Source: Methanomassiliicoccaceae archaeon
GTDB lineage: Archaea; Thermoplasmatota; Thermoplasmata; Methanomassiliicoccales; Methanomethylophilaceae
Assembly: GCA_031260545.1 (NCBI GenBank)
Contig: JAIRJQ010000117.1
Span: 1-21,003, forward strand
Length of the DNA: 21,003 nt
Reading direction: 5' to 3'
Shown: in pieces, positions 14,160 to 21,003 of the stretch
Numbering within the stretch: the stretch's first letter is position 1
How the letters are laid out: every line of letters starts with the position of its first letter
Made by a program: the position numbers and the translations under genes
The notes under the pieces: model-generated
Told to the model about the DNA's origin: nothing
The model's input: only the letters and a program-made list of their open reading frames with translations
Databases searched by the model: none

Positions 14160-14612
14160 ATTTTGATCTCCGCTACGAATATCGTAGTGATGTAAAACCT
14201 CAATGATTAAAACCTCTACTGTCATTATTATTCTTTAATGAATATTTTAGCGTTAAAAAATTCTCGCCGTTAAATCGGAAATGAATAAAAATATGCTATT
14301 TGTTGATCATTATGTATCGAAATATGTAATGCTGTTGCTGCATCTTCTCTGGCCGTTCATAACAATTCAGCATGAAAAGACAGATCGCCGGCAACGAGAT
14401 CAGGGTTATTCGCAGTTCCGGTCAGAAAATGACCATCCGAATCGGATCTTATATGTTTCCTGCGAAGTTCCGTCCTTCAGGGCAACCTTCTTAACATCTT
14501 TCTCTCCGGGCCCGGGAGAGAGCAATAAAAAGCAGGAACGGAATAATATCGATGCTTCCCGATCCGTTTCAATGATGCGAAGAATTTATACACACTTTAA
14601 CGATGATGTCCC
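14160..14612. other. 453-base divergent intergenic region between asd and the HTH-ACT gene
   Basis: It contains the asd promoter elements (to about 14240), then roughly 340 bases with no convincing gene. A GC-rich dyad, CTCTCC (14502-14507) and GGAGAG (14515-14520), extendable by one A-T and one wobble pair, encloses GGGCCCG. The right end carries the TATA box of the next gene. The open frame from 14281 runs into the next gene out of frame, has no ribosome-binding site and resembles no protein, so I leave it out. The length is large for this compact genome, and a small RNA or a remnant gene is possible. Confidence 0.5.
14173..14240 (-). promoter_or_regulatory. asd upstream region with dyad and direct repeats
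   Basis: Between the asd start and the AT-rich promoter zone lie a tight dyad, CTACGA-ATA-TCGTAG (14173-14187), and an exact 9-base direct repeat, TAAAACCTC, at 14193-14201 and 14208-14216 (period 15). TATA-like AT-rich sequence lies at about 14222-14240. The repeats are placed near the expected transcription start, as an operator would be. The dyad could also form a small hairpin just before the ribosome-binding site. Confidence 0.4.
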
Positions 14613-14613
14613 A
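14585..14613 (+). promoter_or_regulatory. TATA box of a leaderless gene
   Basis: TTTATA at 14585-14590 is centred about 26 bases before the ATG at 14613, and there is no Shine-Dalgarno sequence in between. This geometry predicts a transcript that begins at or next to the start codon. Confidence 0.6.
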
Positions 14614-15107
14614 TGGAACGTCTGTCCGAAGTTTTTATTGATCACCCGTCGCAGGGCAAAGTGGCCGACATGATGCTGAGGCTCGGAGTTACGGTGAGGG
14701 GCGGGAAGGCATACTGCGGTACCGTAGAATTATCGGACACCGCGATAGGGAGGGCGGCCGGAACGGACAGGCGTGTTGCAAGGTCTGCTATAGATAGGGT
14801 AAGCAACGATCCGATACTGAGTGAATTCTTTGCCGGGCTCAGATCCATAGCGCTGCTGTCCGATGTGGCGCCGATGATAGGCTGTTCGACACTGGAGATC
14901 ATACCTACGAATGCGTCGATACCGGGGATCCTGGCGGACGTGTCCGCTGTAACGCTCGCTGCAGGCATGAGCATCAGACAGGCCGTCATTGACGATCCCG
15001 ACGGAAAGAGCGCACATCTTCTGATAGTGCTCGACGGGAACCTGCCAACGGAATTCATACCTGCGCTCAGACAATGCCGCGGTGTTGCCAGCTTGATCCT
15101 GAAATGA
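14613..15107 (+). CDS. HTH-ACT regulator of amino-acid metabolism (COG2150 type)
   Basis: This 164-residue protein matches the archaeal family annotated as a predicted regulator of amino-acid metabolism with an ACT domain. Residues about 12-75 look like a winged-helix DNA-binding part (LSDTAIGRAAGTDRRVARSAID is its helix-turn-helix region). From about 78 to the end is a beta-alpha-beta ACT-like domain, where TLEIIPTNASIPGILADVS resembles the ligand-binding edge. ACT domains bind small molecules, most often amino acids. It is divergent from the asd-homocysteine operon, so control of that operon by methionine, lysine or threonine is a fair guess, but nothing in the sequence fixes the ligand. 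The start rests on the TATA box 26 bases upstream and the absence of a ribosome-binding site. Confidence 0.75.
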   Translation: MERLSEVFIDHPSQGKVADMMLRLGVTVRGGKAYCGTVELSDTAIGRAAGTDRRVARSAIDRVSNDPILSEFFAGLRSIALLSDVAPMIGCSTLEIIPTNASIPGILADVSAVTLAAGMSIRQAVIDDPDGKSAHLLIVLDGNLPTEFIPALRQCRGVASLILK

Positions 15108-15178
15108 TCGGCGCACAATACAGGAATGACCGATATTAGCACATCTCATATTGATCTGATATATGATCTTCAGACAGA

Positions 15179-15222
15179 GTTTATTTATATCAGTTGAATG
15201 ATTGTTCAACTGTTCACAGGAG
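15179..15222 (+). promoter_or_regulatory. Promoter and ArsR/SmtB-type operator of the metal-efflux operon
   Basis: TTTATTTATAT (15179-15189) is the TATA box. Directly after it is a perfect 8-base inverted repeat, CAGTTGAA (15191-15198) and TTCAACTG (15205-15212), separated by TGATTG. The predicted start falls near 15211, and AGGAG (15218-15222) is the ribosome-binding site, eight bases before the ATG. TTGAA-N6-TTCAA resembles operators of the SmtB/CadC family. A repressor there would block polymerase until metal releases it. Confidence 0.8.
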
Positions 15223-15230
15223 ATGTGCGG

Positions 15231-15590
15231 ATGAAGGAAAAAGAACAATGCGATTGCGATTGCGATGTGATACATGAGGATAAAGTGGAACGTGCCCGTG
15301 CCGTCATGCCTGATGCCAAAGACATTTGCGATCTTGCGGACCTTTACAAGGCGTTCGCCGATGGTACGCGTCTCAGGATATTGTGGGCGCTTTCTTGCGA
15401 GGAATTATGCGTATGCGACCTTGCCGTACTTCTGGGGATGACAAAATCAGCGATATCCCATCAATTGAGATATCTGCGGCTGGCGAACCTTGTCAAATTT
15501 AAAAAACAGGGCAAGATCGCATTCTATTCACTGGCCGACGATCATGTGAAGGACATATTCGAAAGAGGTTTCGAGCATGTCCGCGAATGA
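15231..15590 (+). CDS. ArsR/SmtB-family metal-sensing repressor, CadC-like
   Basis: This 119-residue winged-helix repressor would leave DNA when it binds toxic or excess metal. Both classical metal sites are visible. The alpha3N (CadC-type) site has ELCVCDLA with C60 and C62 plus N-terminal C7, C9 and C11 (CDCDCD). The alpha5 (SmtB-type) site has the full D-x-H-x10-H-x2-E pattern at D103, H105, H116 and E119, the last residue. Numbering is offset from S. aureus CadC by two at the shared positions. The recognition helix is about TKSAISHQLRYLR (71-83). The ATG at 15231 is chosen over one at 15198 because it has the ribosome-binding site and the earlier one lies inside the operator. The gene overlaps the ATPase gene by 14 bases. 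Likely inducers are Cd, Pb or Zn. Confidence 0.93.
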   Translation: MKEKEQCDCDCDVIHEDKVERARAVMPDAKDICDLADLYKAFADGTRLRILWALSCEELCVCDLAVLLGMTKSAISHQLRYLRLANLVKFKKQGKIAFYSLADDHVKDIFERGFEHVRE

Positions 15591-17697
15591 TGCTCATCCA
15601 ACAATAAAAAAGGAGTTCATTCTGGAAGGACTGGGATGCGCCGACTGTGCGGCCAAGATCGAAAGGTCGATAAAAGAACTGGAATGGGTGTCGTACGCAT
15701 CAGTTAATTTTCCGACAGAAACGCTTCAAATAGAGATCACTGGTGATGTACCGGATGATATGGAAGAGCACATAAAGAGGATCGTCCGCCAATATGAGCC
15801 AGATGTCACGGTCAATGAAAAGAACGGACGGAAACGCCCGGCAGAGAGCAGACCGGAAAGATCGAGGATCATATTGCTGATATTAGGGATCATAACGTTT
15901 ACTGCGGGTATGTTCTCCGAGTTCATGTTGAATTTGGATGACCGCATCACACTTGTCCTGTTCATCATCTCTTATGTGATACTCGGAGGCAAAGTCGTCC
16001 TCCGGGCAGCCGGGAACATCATTCACGGAAAAATATTCGATGAGAATTTTTTGATGACCGTCGCCACTTTGGGAGCATTCGCCATAGGTCAGTATGCGGA
16101 AGCGGTCGCAGTCATGTTATTCTTCCAAATAGGGGAATTCTTTCAGGATTCGGCGGTACGGAGGTCGAAGAGAACGATCAGCGAACTCATGGACATACGG
16201 CCGGATTTTGCTAATCTCTACAAGAACGGTAAGATCACGGAAGTTGCGTCCGAAGATGTTAACGTTGGCGATCTGATCGTTATAAGACCGGGAGAGAAGG
16301 TACCGCTTGACGGCATCGTCACAGGCGGAATGTCAACGCTGGACACATCCGCGCTTACCGGAGAGTCGATCCCGCGAAGAGTATCGTTATCCGATACGGT
16401 ATTGTCGGGATGCATAAATCTGAACGGTGTGCTTACCGTGGAGGTCACGCACACATTCAAAGAGTCCACCGCTTCGAAGATAATAGACCTCGTTGAGAAC
16501 GCAGCGGGCAAGAAGGCGCCGACCGAAAAATTCATCACGAAATTCGCAAGATATTATACTCCCGCCGTCGTAGGTCTCGCCGCCCTCATTATCATCATAC
16601 CGCCGCTGTTATTCGGAGGCATATGGTCCGAGTGGATAGATCGCGGTCTGATATTCCTTGTGATATCTTGTCCGTGCGCATTGGTGATCTCCGTACCGTT
16701 GACATTCTTTGCCGGCATAGGCGCCGCATCGAAAAGAGGGATATTGGTGAAAGGAGGAAATTACCTCGAAGCTCTCAACAATGTCGGAACGGCGGTGTTC
16801 GATAAGACGGGAACGTTAACGAAAGGAGTGTTCAAAGTAACATCATTACAGCCGGCCAACGGTTTCAGCGAATACGAACTTTTAGAAGCGGCGGCCAAAG
16901 CGGAAGCCTTTTCGAACCATCCGATCGCAGTGTCTATAATGCGCGGATACGGTAAGAGTGTTGACAGGGACGAACTGACCGGATACACAGAGATCGCGGG
17001 AAAAGGGGTGGCCGTGAACGCCGACGGTAAGAAGATCATAGCCGGCAGCAGAAAGATGATGGAAGAGTCGAACATTGAATTCGAGGTGCCGGTAAATACG
17101 GGTACAAAGGTCTATGTTGCCGCCGATAACGTTTACGCAGGATGCATAACAATATCCGATGAGGTAAGGGAGGACAGTCATGATACGATCCTTTCGTTAA
17201 AAAGGAAAGGCATACGGACGGTGATGCTTTCGGGCGACGACCCTCAGATAACCGGGGAACTGGCATCGGAGCTGGAAATGGACGAGGTATACGGAGGCCT
17301 GCTGCCTCAGCACAAGGTCGAAAAAGTGGAGATGCTGAACCGCGGGAAAAAAGGCAAGCTCGTTTTCATCGGGGACGGTATGAACGATGCCCCGGTGCTC
17401 GCGATGGCGGATGTCGGCATAGCGATGGGTGGTCTCGGTTCGGACGCTGCGATAGAGGCCGCGGACGTTGTTCTGATGACGGACGAACCGTCAAAGGTCA
17501 TAGACGCCATAACGGTGGCGCGGTCCACGAACCGCATAGTATGGCAGAACATAATATTCGCGTTAGGCGCCAAGTCGGCGTTCATGGTATTGGGTGCGAT
17601 AGGTATAGCAACATTATGGGAAGCGGTGTTCGCAGATGTAGGAGTGACAATACTGGCTATATTGAATTCCATGCGGGTGATGAGAAAGGCCGGATGA
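15577..17697 (+). CDS. cadA: Zn/Cd/Pb-exporting P1B-type ATPase
   Basis: This is a 706-residue heavy-metal P-type ATPase of the inner membrane that exports divalent metal using ATP. Residues 11-80 form a heavy-metal-associated domain with C21-A-D-C24. Membrane helices follow, then the actuator domain with TGES (261-264), the CPC metal site C365-P366-C367 in helix 6, the phosphorylated D409 in DKTGTLT, H448-P449, the hinge GDGMND (599-604), and two C-terminal helices with K666 and D687. CPC together with that Lys and Asp is the signature of P1B-2 pumps (Zn, Cd, Pb) rather than copper pumps. The start ATG at 15577 lies inside the end of the repressor gene, giving a 14-base overlap and probable translational coupling. 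It ends 10 bases from the convergent carB, with no obvious T-rich terminator between. Confidence 0.96.
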   Translation: MSANDAHPTIKKEFILEGLGCADCAAKIERSIKELEWVSYASVNFPTETLQIEITGDVPDDMEEHIKRIVRQYEPDVTVNEKNGRKRPAESRPERSRIILLILGIITFTAGMFSEFMLNLDDRITLVLFIISYVILGGKVVLRAAGNIIHGKIFDENFLMTVATLGAFAIGQYAEAVAVMLFFQIGEFFQDSAVRRSKRTISELMDIRPDFANLYKNGKITEVASEDVNVGDLIVIRPGEKVPLDGIVTGGMSTLDTSALTGESIPRRVSLSDTVLSGCINLNGVLTVEVTHTFKESTASKIIDLVENAAGKKAPTEKFITKFARYYTPAVVGLAALIIIIPPLLFGGIWSEWIDRGLIFLVISCPCALVISVPLTFFAGIGAASKRGILVKGGNYLEALNNVGTAVFDKTGTLTKGVFKVTSLQPANGFSEYELLEAAAKAEAFSNHPIAVSIMRGYGKSVDRDELTGYTEIAGKGVAVNADGKKIIAGSRKMMEESNIEFEVPVNTGTKVYVAADNVYAGCITISDEVREDSHDTILSLKRKGIRTVMLSGDDPQITGELASELEMDEVYGGLLPQHKVEKVEMLNRGKKGKLVFIGDGMNDAPVLAMADVGIAMGGLGSDAAIEAADVVLMTDEPSKVIDAITVARSTNRIVWQNIIFALGAKSAFMVLGAIGIATLWEAVFADVGVTILAILNSMRVMRKAG

Positions 17698-17707
17698 ACC
17701 GTAACGA

Positions 17708-20700
17708 TCAGTGGAATTCCCTCATGCTCCTGGCGAGCATATCCTTCCCGGAAGCATTCTTTATCGAACCGACGGCAACGTTCGCTCCGTTCACGGATGT
17801 AACGAACGGTATCTCCAGTTCAACTGCAAGACGTCTCATCATATAACCGTCCCTTCTCGCGCCGGAGTGCATCGACGGGGTGTTTATTATCAGATTGATC
17901 TTGCCTTCGCGCATAAGACCTATCGCATTGGGATTCTGCTTGTCGCTCACTCTGAACACGGTCGTAGTATCAATGCCGTTCTCGCGCAGATACGTGGATG
18001 TGCCTTTGGTCGCATATACGGCGAAGCCCATCTCCTTCAATGTTCTCGTTGATTCGAGGATCAGAGGTTTATCCTTATCGCTGACCGTTACGTACACCCC
18101 TCCGTTCATCGGTAACTTGTTGCCCGCGGCAACGAGCGCCTTATAACAGGCGATGTTGAAATCTTCGTCGATCCCCATGACCTCTCCGGTGCTCTTCATC
18201 TCCGGCGTCAATATCGAATCAACGCCGGGCAATTTAAGGAAAGGGAACACTGACGCTTTTACCGCATAATGATCGATATCTCTGTATCCGGTGTAACCTT
18301 GTTCTTTAAGGCTCTTTCCCAGCATGACCTTCGTTCCTATCTTCGCAAGAGGAACGCCGATCGCTTTCGATATGAAAGGGATCGTTCTTGATGATCTCGG
18401 GTTAGCTTCGATCATCCACACCTCGTCATCCTTGACAGCGAGCTGCAGGTTCATCATCCCTTTGATCTGCAGTGCAATGGCAACGCGTGTCGAGATATCT
18501 TTGATGTCCTCTATCATCTTGTCGCTGAGCGAGAACGGAGGCAATACCATCGTTGCATCCCCTGAATGCACACCGGCATATTCGATATGTTCCATTATCC
18601 CTCCGATGAAGACGTCCTTCCCGTCCGCAACAAGGTCAACGTCAACCTCTATCGCTTCCGTCAGGTACTTATCAACAAGTATCGGATGTTTCATTGAAAC
18701 TTTTACGGCCGTCTCCACATACGTTCTCAGCTCATCTTCGCAGTAGACGATCTCCATCGCCCGTCCTCCGAGAACATACGACGGCCTTACCAGCACCGGA
18801 TACCCGATGTTGTCGGCTATCCCTTTCACGTCGTCGAATGAATACCCTGTTCCGGACTGCGGCTGTCTTACATTCAGGTCGTCCATAAGCTTGGAGAATC
18901 TTTTTCGGTCCTCGGCGACATCCATCATGTCCGGGCTCGTCCCTAATATCTTTGTTCTTGAGCCCTTGAGGGCATTCTCAAGATCGACAGCAAGGTTAAC
19001 GCTCGTCTGTCCACCATATTGCACTATGACCCCGTCAGCATCCTCTTTCTCTATGATGTTGAGGACATCCTCCAGCGTCAGAGGTTCGAAGTACAGACGG
19101 TCCGAGATGTCATAATCCGTTGAAACGGTCTCGGGATTGTTGTTTATGATAACGGCATCCATTCCCTCTTCCTGCAATGCCATCACCCCATGGACACAAG
19201 AGTAATCGAACTCGATCCCCTGACCGATCCTTATCGGGCCTCCGCCAATGATGATAATATTCTTTTTGTTCTTGTTGCGTACAACTTCGCATGATCTTCC
19301 GTATGTGGAATAGAAATACGGTGTCGCGGCAGCGTACTCGGCCGCGCAAGTATCGACCATTTTGTATGTCGGAACAATGCCATTCTTTTTCCTCATCGTC
19401 CGTACCGCATTCTCTTCCATCCCTGCCAAAGATGATATTACTGCGTCTGCAAAGCCCATCTCTTTCGCTTTGCGCAAGAGCTCCGGAGTTAATTCCTTCC
19501 CCTTAAGCTCATTCTCCATATCCACGATATTCTTTATCTTCAGCACGAAGAAGTGGTCCCATTCGGTGATATCCGCTATTTCCCGCGTGGACATTCCCCT
19601 GCGGATAGCTTCAGCGATAACGAACAACCGTTTATCGGTGGCGTTCTTCAGCTCATCGAGCATTTCGCTCTCGCTCATCGAGACACGGTCAAGACCAACG
19701 GCCCCTATCTCAAGGGAACGCACGCCTTTGAGCAAGGCCTCCTCGAATGTCCTTCCGATCGACATTGTTTCTCCCGTACTCTTCATCTGCGTTCCCAGAT
19801 GCCTGTCCACCATACGGAACTTATCGAACGGCCATCTCGGAATTTTAACAACAACGTAATCTATCGCAGGTTCGAACGCAGCGTATGTTGTACCGGTCAC
19901 ACTGTTCTTGATCTCATCCAATGCATACCCGACCGCGATCTTAGCGGAAACACGTGCAATGGGATATCCCGTTGCCTTGGAGGCCAGCGCGGAAGAGCGC
20001 GAAACACGGGGGTTCACCTCTATCAGACGGTAATCGCCGTTGGCAGGGTTGAGTGCAAATTGAACGTTACATCCTCCTTCTATGTGCAAAGCCCGTATCA
20101 CCTTGAGCGACGCAGCCCTCAGACGCTGGTGGTCCTCGCTGGAAAGCGTAAGACACGGCGCACAAACAATGCTCTCTCCGGTATGGATGCCCATTGCGTC
20201 AAGATTTTCCATGTTGCATATTATGATGCAGTTATCGTTCTTATCGCGCATCACTTCATATTCGTACTCTTTCCATCCGAGGACGCTCTCTTCGATGAGC
20301 ACCTGATGTATGCGCGAATACGCAAGACCTCTGGCACATATATCTTTCAGTTCGTCCTCGTTGTGTGCTATTCCGCCTCCGGTGCCTCCGAGGGTGTACG
20401 CAGGTCTTATGAGGACGGGATACGTACCAATAAAATCGACCGCGGCCAGCGCTTCATCTATTGTATGCACGGTCCTGCTCTTCGGGACCGGTTCCCCGAT
20501 CCTTATCATCGTTTCCTTGAACAGTTCGCGATCTTCGGACATTGCGATAGCATCAGGCTGCGTACCGAGCAGTTCAACCCCATGTCTCTTCAATGCGCCG
20601 TTGTCCGCCAGTTCGGAACATAAGTTCAGTGCCGTTTGGCCGCCCATTCCCGAAAGAATGCCGTCGACCTTCTCTTTTTCGATTATTTTTTCAATTATAT

Positions 20701-20908
20701 CCGGCTGCAGCGGTTCTATGTAAACACTGTCCGCCATATCGAGGTCGGTCTGTATCGTCGCAGGGTTGGAGTTCACCAGGACGGTTTTATATCCTTCTTC
20801 CTTCAATGATTTACAGGCCTGCGATCCGGAGAAGTCGAACTCCGCCGCCTGACCGATAATGATGGGACCGGAACCGATAACCATCAGTTTATTGTAATGC
20901 TTCTTCAT
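17708..20908 (-). CDS. carB: Carbamoyl-phosphate synthase large subunit
   Basis: CarB makes carbamoyl phosphate from bicarbonate, two ATP and ammonia for arginine and pyrimidine synthesis. It is full length at 1066 residues (the E. coli protein has about 1073). The first ATP-grasp half starts with VIGSGPIIIGQAAEFDFSG near residue 10, an oligomerisation segment follows at about 400-545, and the second half starts at GGGPIRIGQGIEFDYSC. The last 130 residues form an MGS-like domain, the usual place for allosteric control (YATKGTSTYLRENGI). Metal- and ATP-binding segments such as EVNPRVSRSSALASKATG and EANPRSSRTIPFISKAIG are intact in both halves. The ATG overlaps the stop of the upstream gene as ATGA, with a GGGGG string just before it. 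Ammonia normally comes from CarA, which would be the preceding gene. Confidence 0.98.
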   Translation of the reverse strand: MKKHYNKLMVIGSGPIIIGQAAEFDFSGSQACKSLKEEGYKTVLVNSNPATIQTDLDMADSVYIEPLQPDIIEKIIEKEKVDGILSGMGGQTALNLCSELADNGALKRHGVELLGTQPDAIAMSEDRELFKETMIRIGEPVPKSRTVHTIDEALAAVDFIGTYPVLIRPAYTLGGTGGGIAHNEDELKDICARGLAYSRIHQVLIEESVLGWKEYEYEVMRDKNDNCIIICNMENLDAMGIHTGESIVCAPCLTLSSEDHQRLRAASLKVIRALHIEGGCNVQFALNPANGDYRLIEVNPRVSRSSALASKATGYPIARVSAKIAVGYALDEIKNSVTGTTYAAFEPAIDYVVVKIPRWPFDKFRMVDRHLGTQMKSTGETMSIGRTFEEALLKGVRSLEIGAVGLDRVSMSESEMLDELKNATDKRLFVIAEAIRRGMSTREIADITEWDHFFVLKIKNIVDMENELKGKELTPELLRKAKEMGFADAVISSLAGMEENAVRTMRKKNGIVPTYKMVDTCAAEYAAATPYFYSTYGRSCEVVRNKNKKNIIIIGGGPIRIGQGIEFDYSCVHGVMALQEEGMDAVIINNNPETVSTDYDISDRLYFEPLTLEDVLNIIEKEDADGVIVQYGGQTSVNLAVDLENALKGSRTKILGTSPDMMDVAEDRKRFSKLMDDLNVRQPQSGTGYSFDDVKGIADNIGYPVLVRPSYVLGGRAMEIVYCEDELRTYVETAVKVSMKHPILVDKYLTEAIEVDVDLVADGKDVFIGGIMEHIEYAGVHSGDATMVLPPFSLSDKMIEDIKDISTRVAIALQIKGMMNLQLAVKDDEVWMIEANPRSSRTIPFISKAIGVPLAKIGTKVMLGKSLKEQGYTGYRDIDHYAVKASVFPFLKLPGVDSILTPEMKSTGEVMGIDEDFNIACYKALVAAGNKLPMNGGVYVTVSDKDKPLILESTRTLKEMGFAVYATKGTSTYLRENGIDTTTVFRVSDKQNPNAIGLMREGKINLIINTPSMHSGARRDGYMMRRLAVELEIPFVTSVNGANVAVGSIKNASGKDMLARSMREFH

Positions 20909-21003
20909 CGTTTCGCCCCCGTTATCTTTTCAAGCTCTCGATAAAAGAAGGAGTCGCTCTCATACTTCTTGGGTATCGGATAATAATGAATGCCGAATAC
21001 TGG
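20905..21003 (-). CDS. C-terminal end of the gene before carB (carA position)
   Basis: Only the last 32 codons and the TGA are inside the window. The stop overlaps the carB ATG as ATGA, and codon use fits the neighbours. By position this should be carA, the glutaminase subunit. Its end reads PVFGIHYYPIPKKYESDSFF and then about 12 more residues, roughly like the end of a CarA (FGIQ-HPE-x-PGP-D-T/S-x-x-F), but the catalytic His and Glu of HPE are Tyr and Ile here. So it may be an atypical or inactive amidotransferase, or an unrelated gene. The fragment is too short to settle this, and an open frame of this length could occur by chance. Confidence 0.5.
   Translation of the reverse strand, partial: PVFGIHYYPIPKKYESDSFFYRELEKITGAKR

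Noticed and set aside
14281..14673. Open frame of 130 codons upstream of the HTH-ACT gene
   Set aside because: It overlaps that gene out of frame past its TATA box and start, has no recognisable domain and no start signals.
15198..15230. Longer N-terminus for the ArsR-type repressor
   Set aside because: The extra codons lie in the operator and the transcription start region; the ribosome-binding site serves the ATG at 15231.
19553..20623. Open frame of 356 codons antisense to carB
   Set aside because: It is a shadow of the intact carB frame: no domain similarity, and carB is complete with all motifs.

Overview
The window looks like a chromosome segment from a methanogenic euryarchaeon. My best guess is the Thermoplasmatota order Methanomassiliicoccales (moderate confidence; there is no rRNA or methanogenesis marker here). 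Archaeal signals are TATA boxes about 26 bases before starts, apparently leaderless genes (the 4612 and 14613 starts), oligo-T terminators, a COG2522-type HTH regulator, a COG2150-type HTH-ACT regulator, and the methanogen sulfide-to-homocysteine proteins. Of 20 genes whose ends are visible, 18 stop with TGA, 2 with TAA and none with TAG, which fits an organism that keeps UAG for pyrrolysine.

Layout. (1) 223-7290, minus strand: a long histidine cluster read hisG-hisC-hisA-[HTH regulator]-hisB-hisF-hisIE-PHP phosphatase, followed by a methylthioadenosine phosphorylase and a GNAT acetyltransferase. Junctions are tight (ATGA overlaps or gaps of a few bases), except around the regulator, which has its own TATA box. 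hisH and hisD are absent from the window. (2) 7291-7803: a 513-base intergenic region with hisG promoter elements, a possible structured RNA, and the promoter and strong ribosome-binding site of the next gene. (3) 7804-10701, plus strand: a very large secreted, membrane-anchored surface protein (GLUG repeats, an Ig-like domain, three 77-78-residue repeats, C-terminal anchor). It appears to start at an AUA codon. A T-tract array follows it. (4) 10826-14159, minus strand: asd, a DUF39/COG1900 homocysteine-synthesis protein, a NIL-domain ferredoxin and a UPF0280/COG2122 protein form one tight operon, which would carry aspartyl phosphate through the semialdehyde to homocysteine using sulfide. (5) 14613-15107, plus strand: an HTH-ACT amino-acid-responsive regulator, divergent from asd. 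(6) 15231-17697, plus strand: a CadC/SmtB-type repressor and a Zn/Cd/Pb P1B-type ATPase, overlapping by 14 bases, behind a clear operator. (7) 17708-21003, minus strand: carB and the last 32 codons of the gene before it, in the position of carA but without the usual HPE motif.

No mobile element, CRISPR array, rRNA or convincing tRNA was seen. Most of the window is biosynthetic core. The less ordinary parts are the surface protein with its start and leader, the cysteine-rich regulator inside the his cluster, the complete homocysteine operon, and the possible RNA at about 7453-7616.
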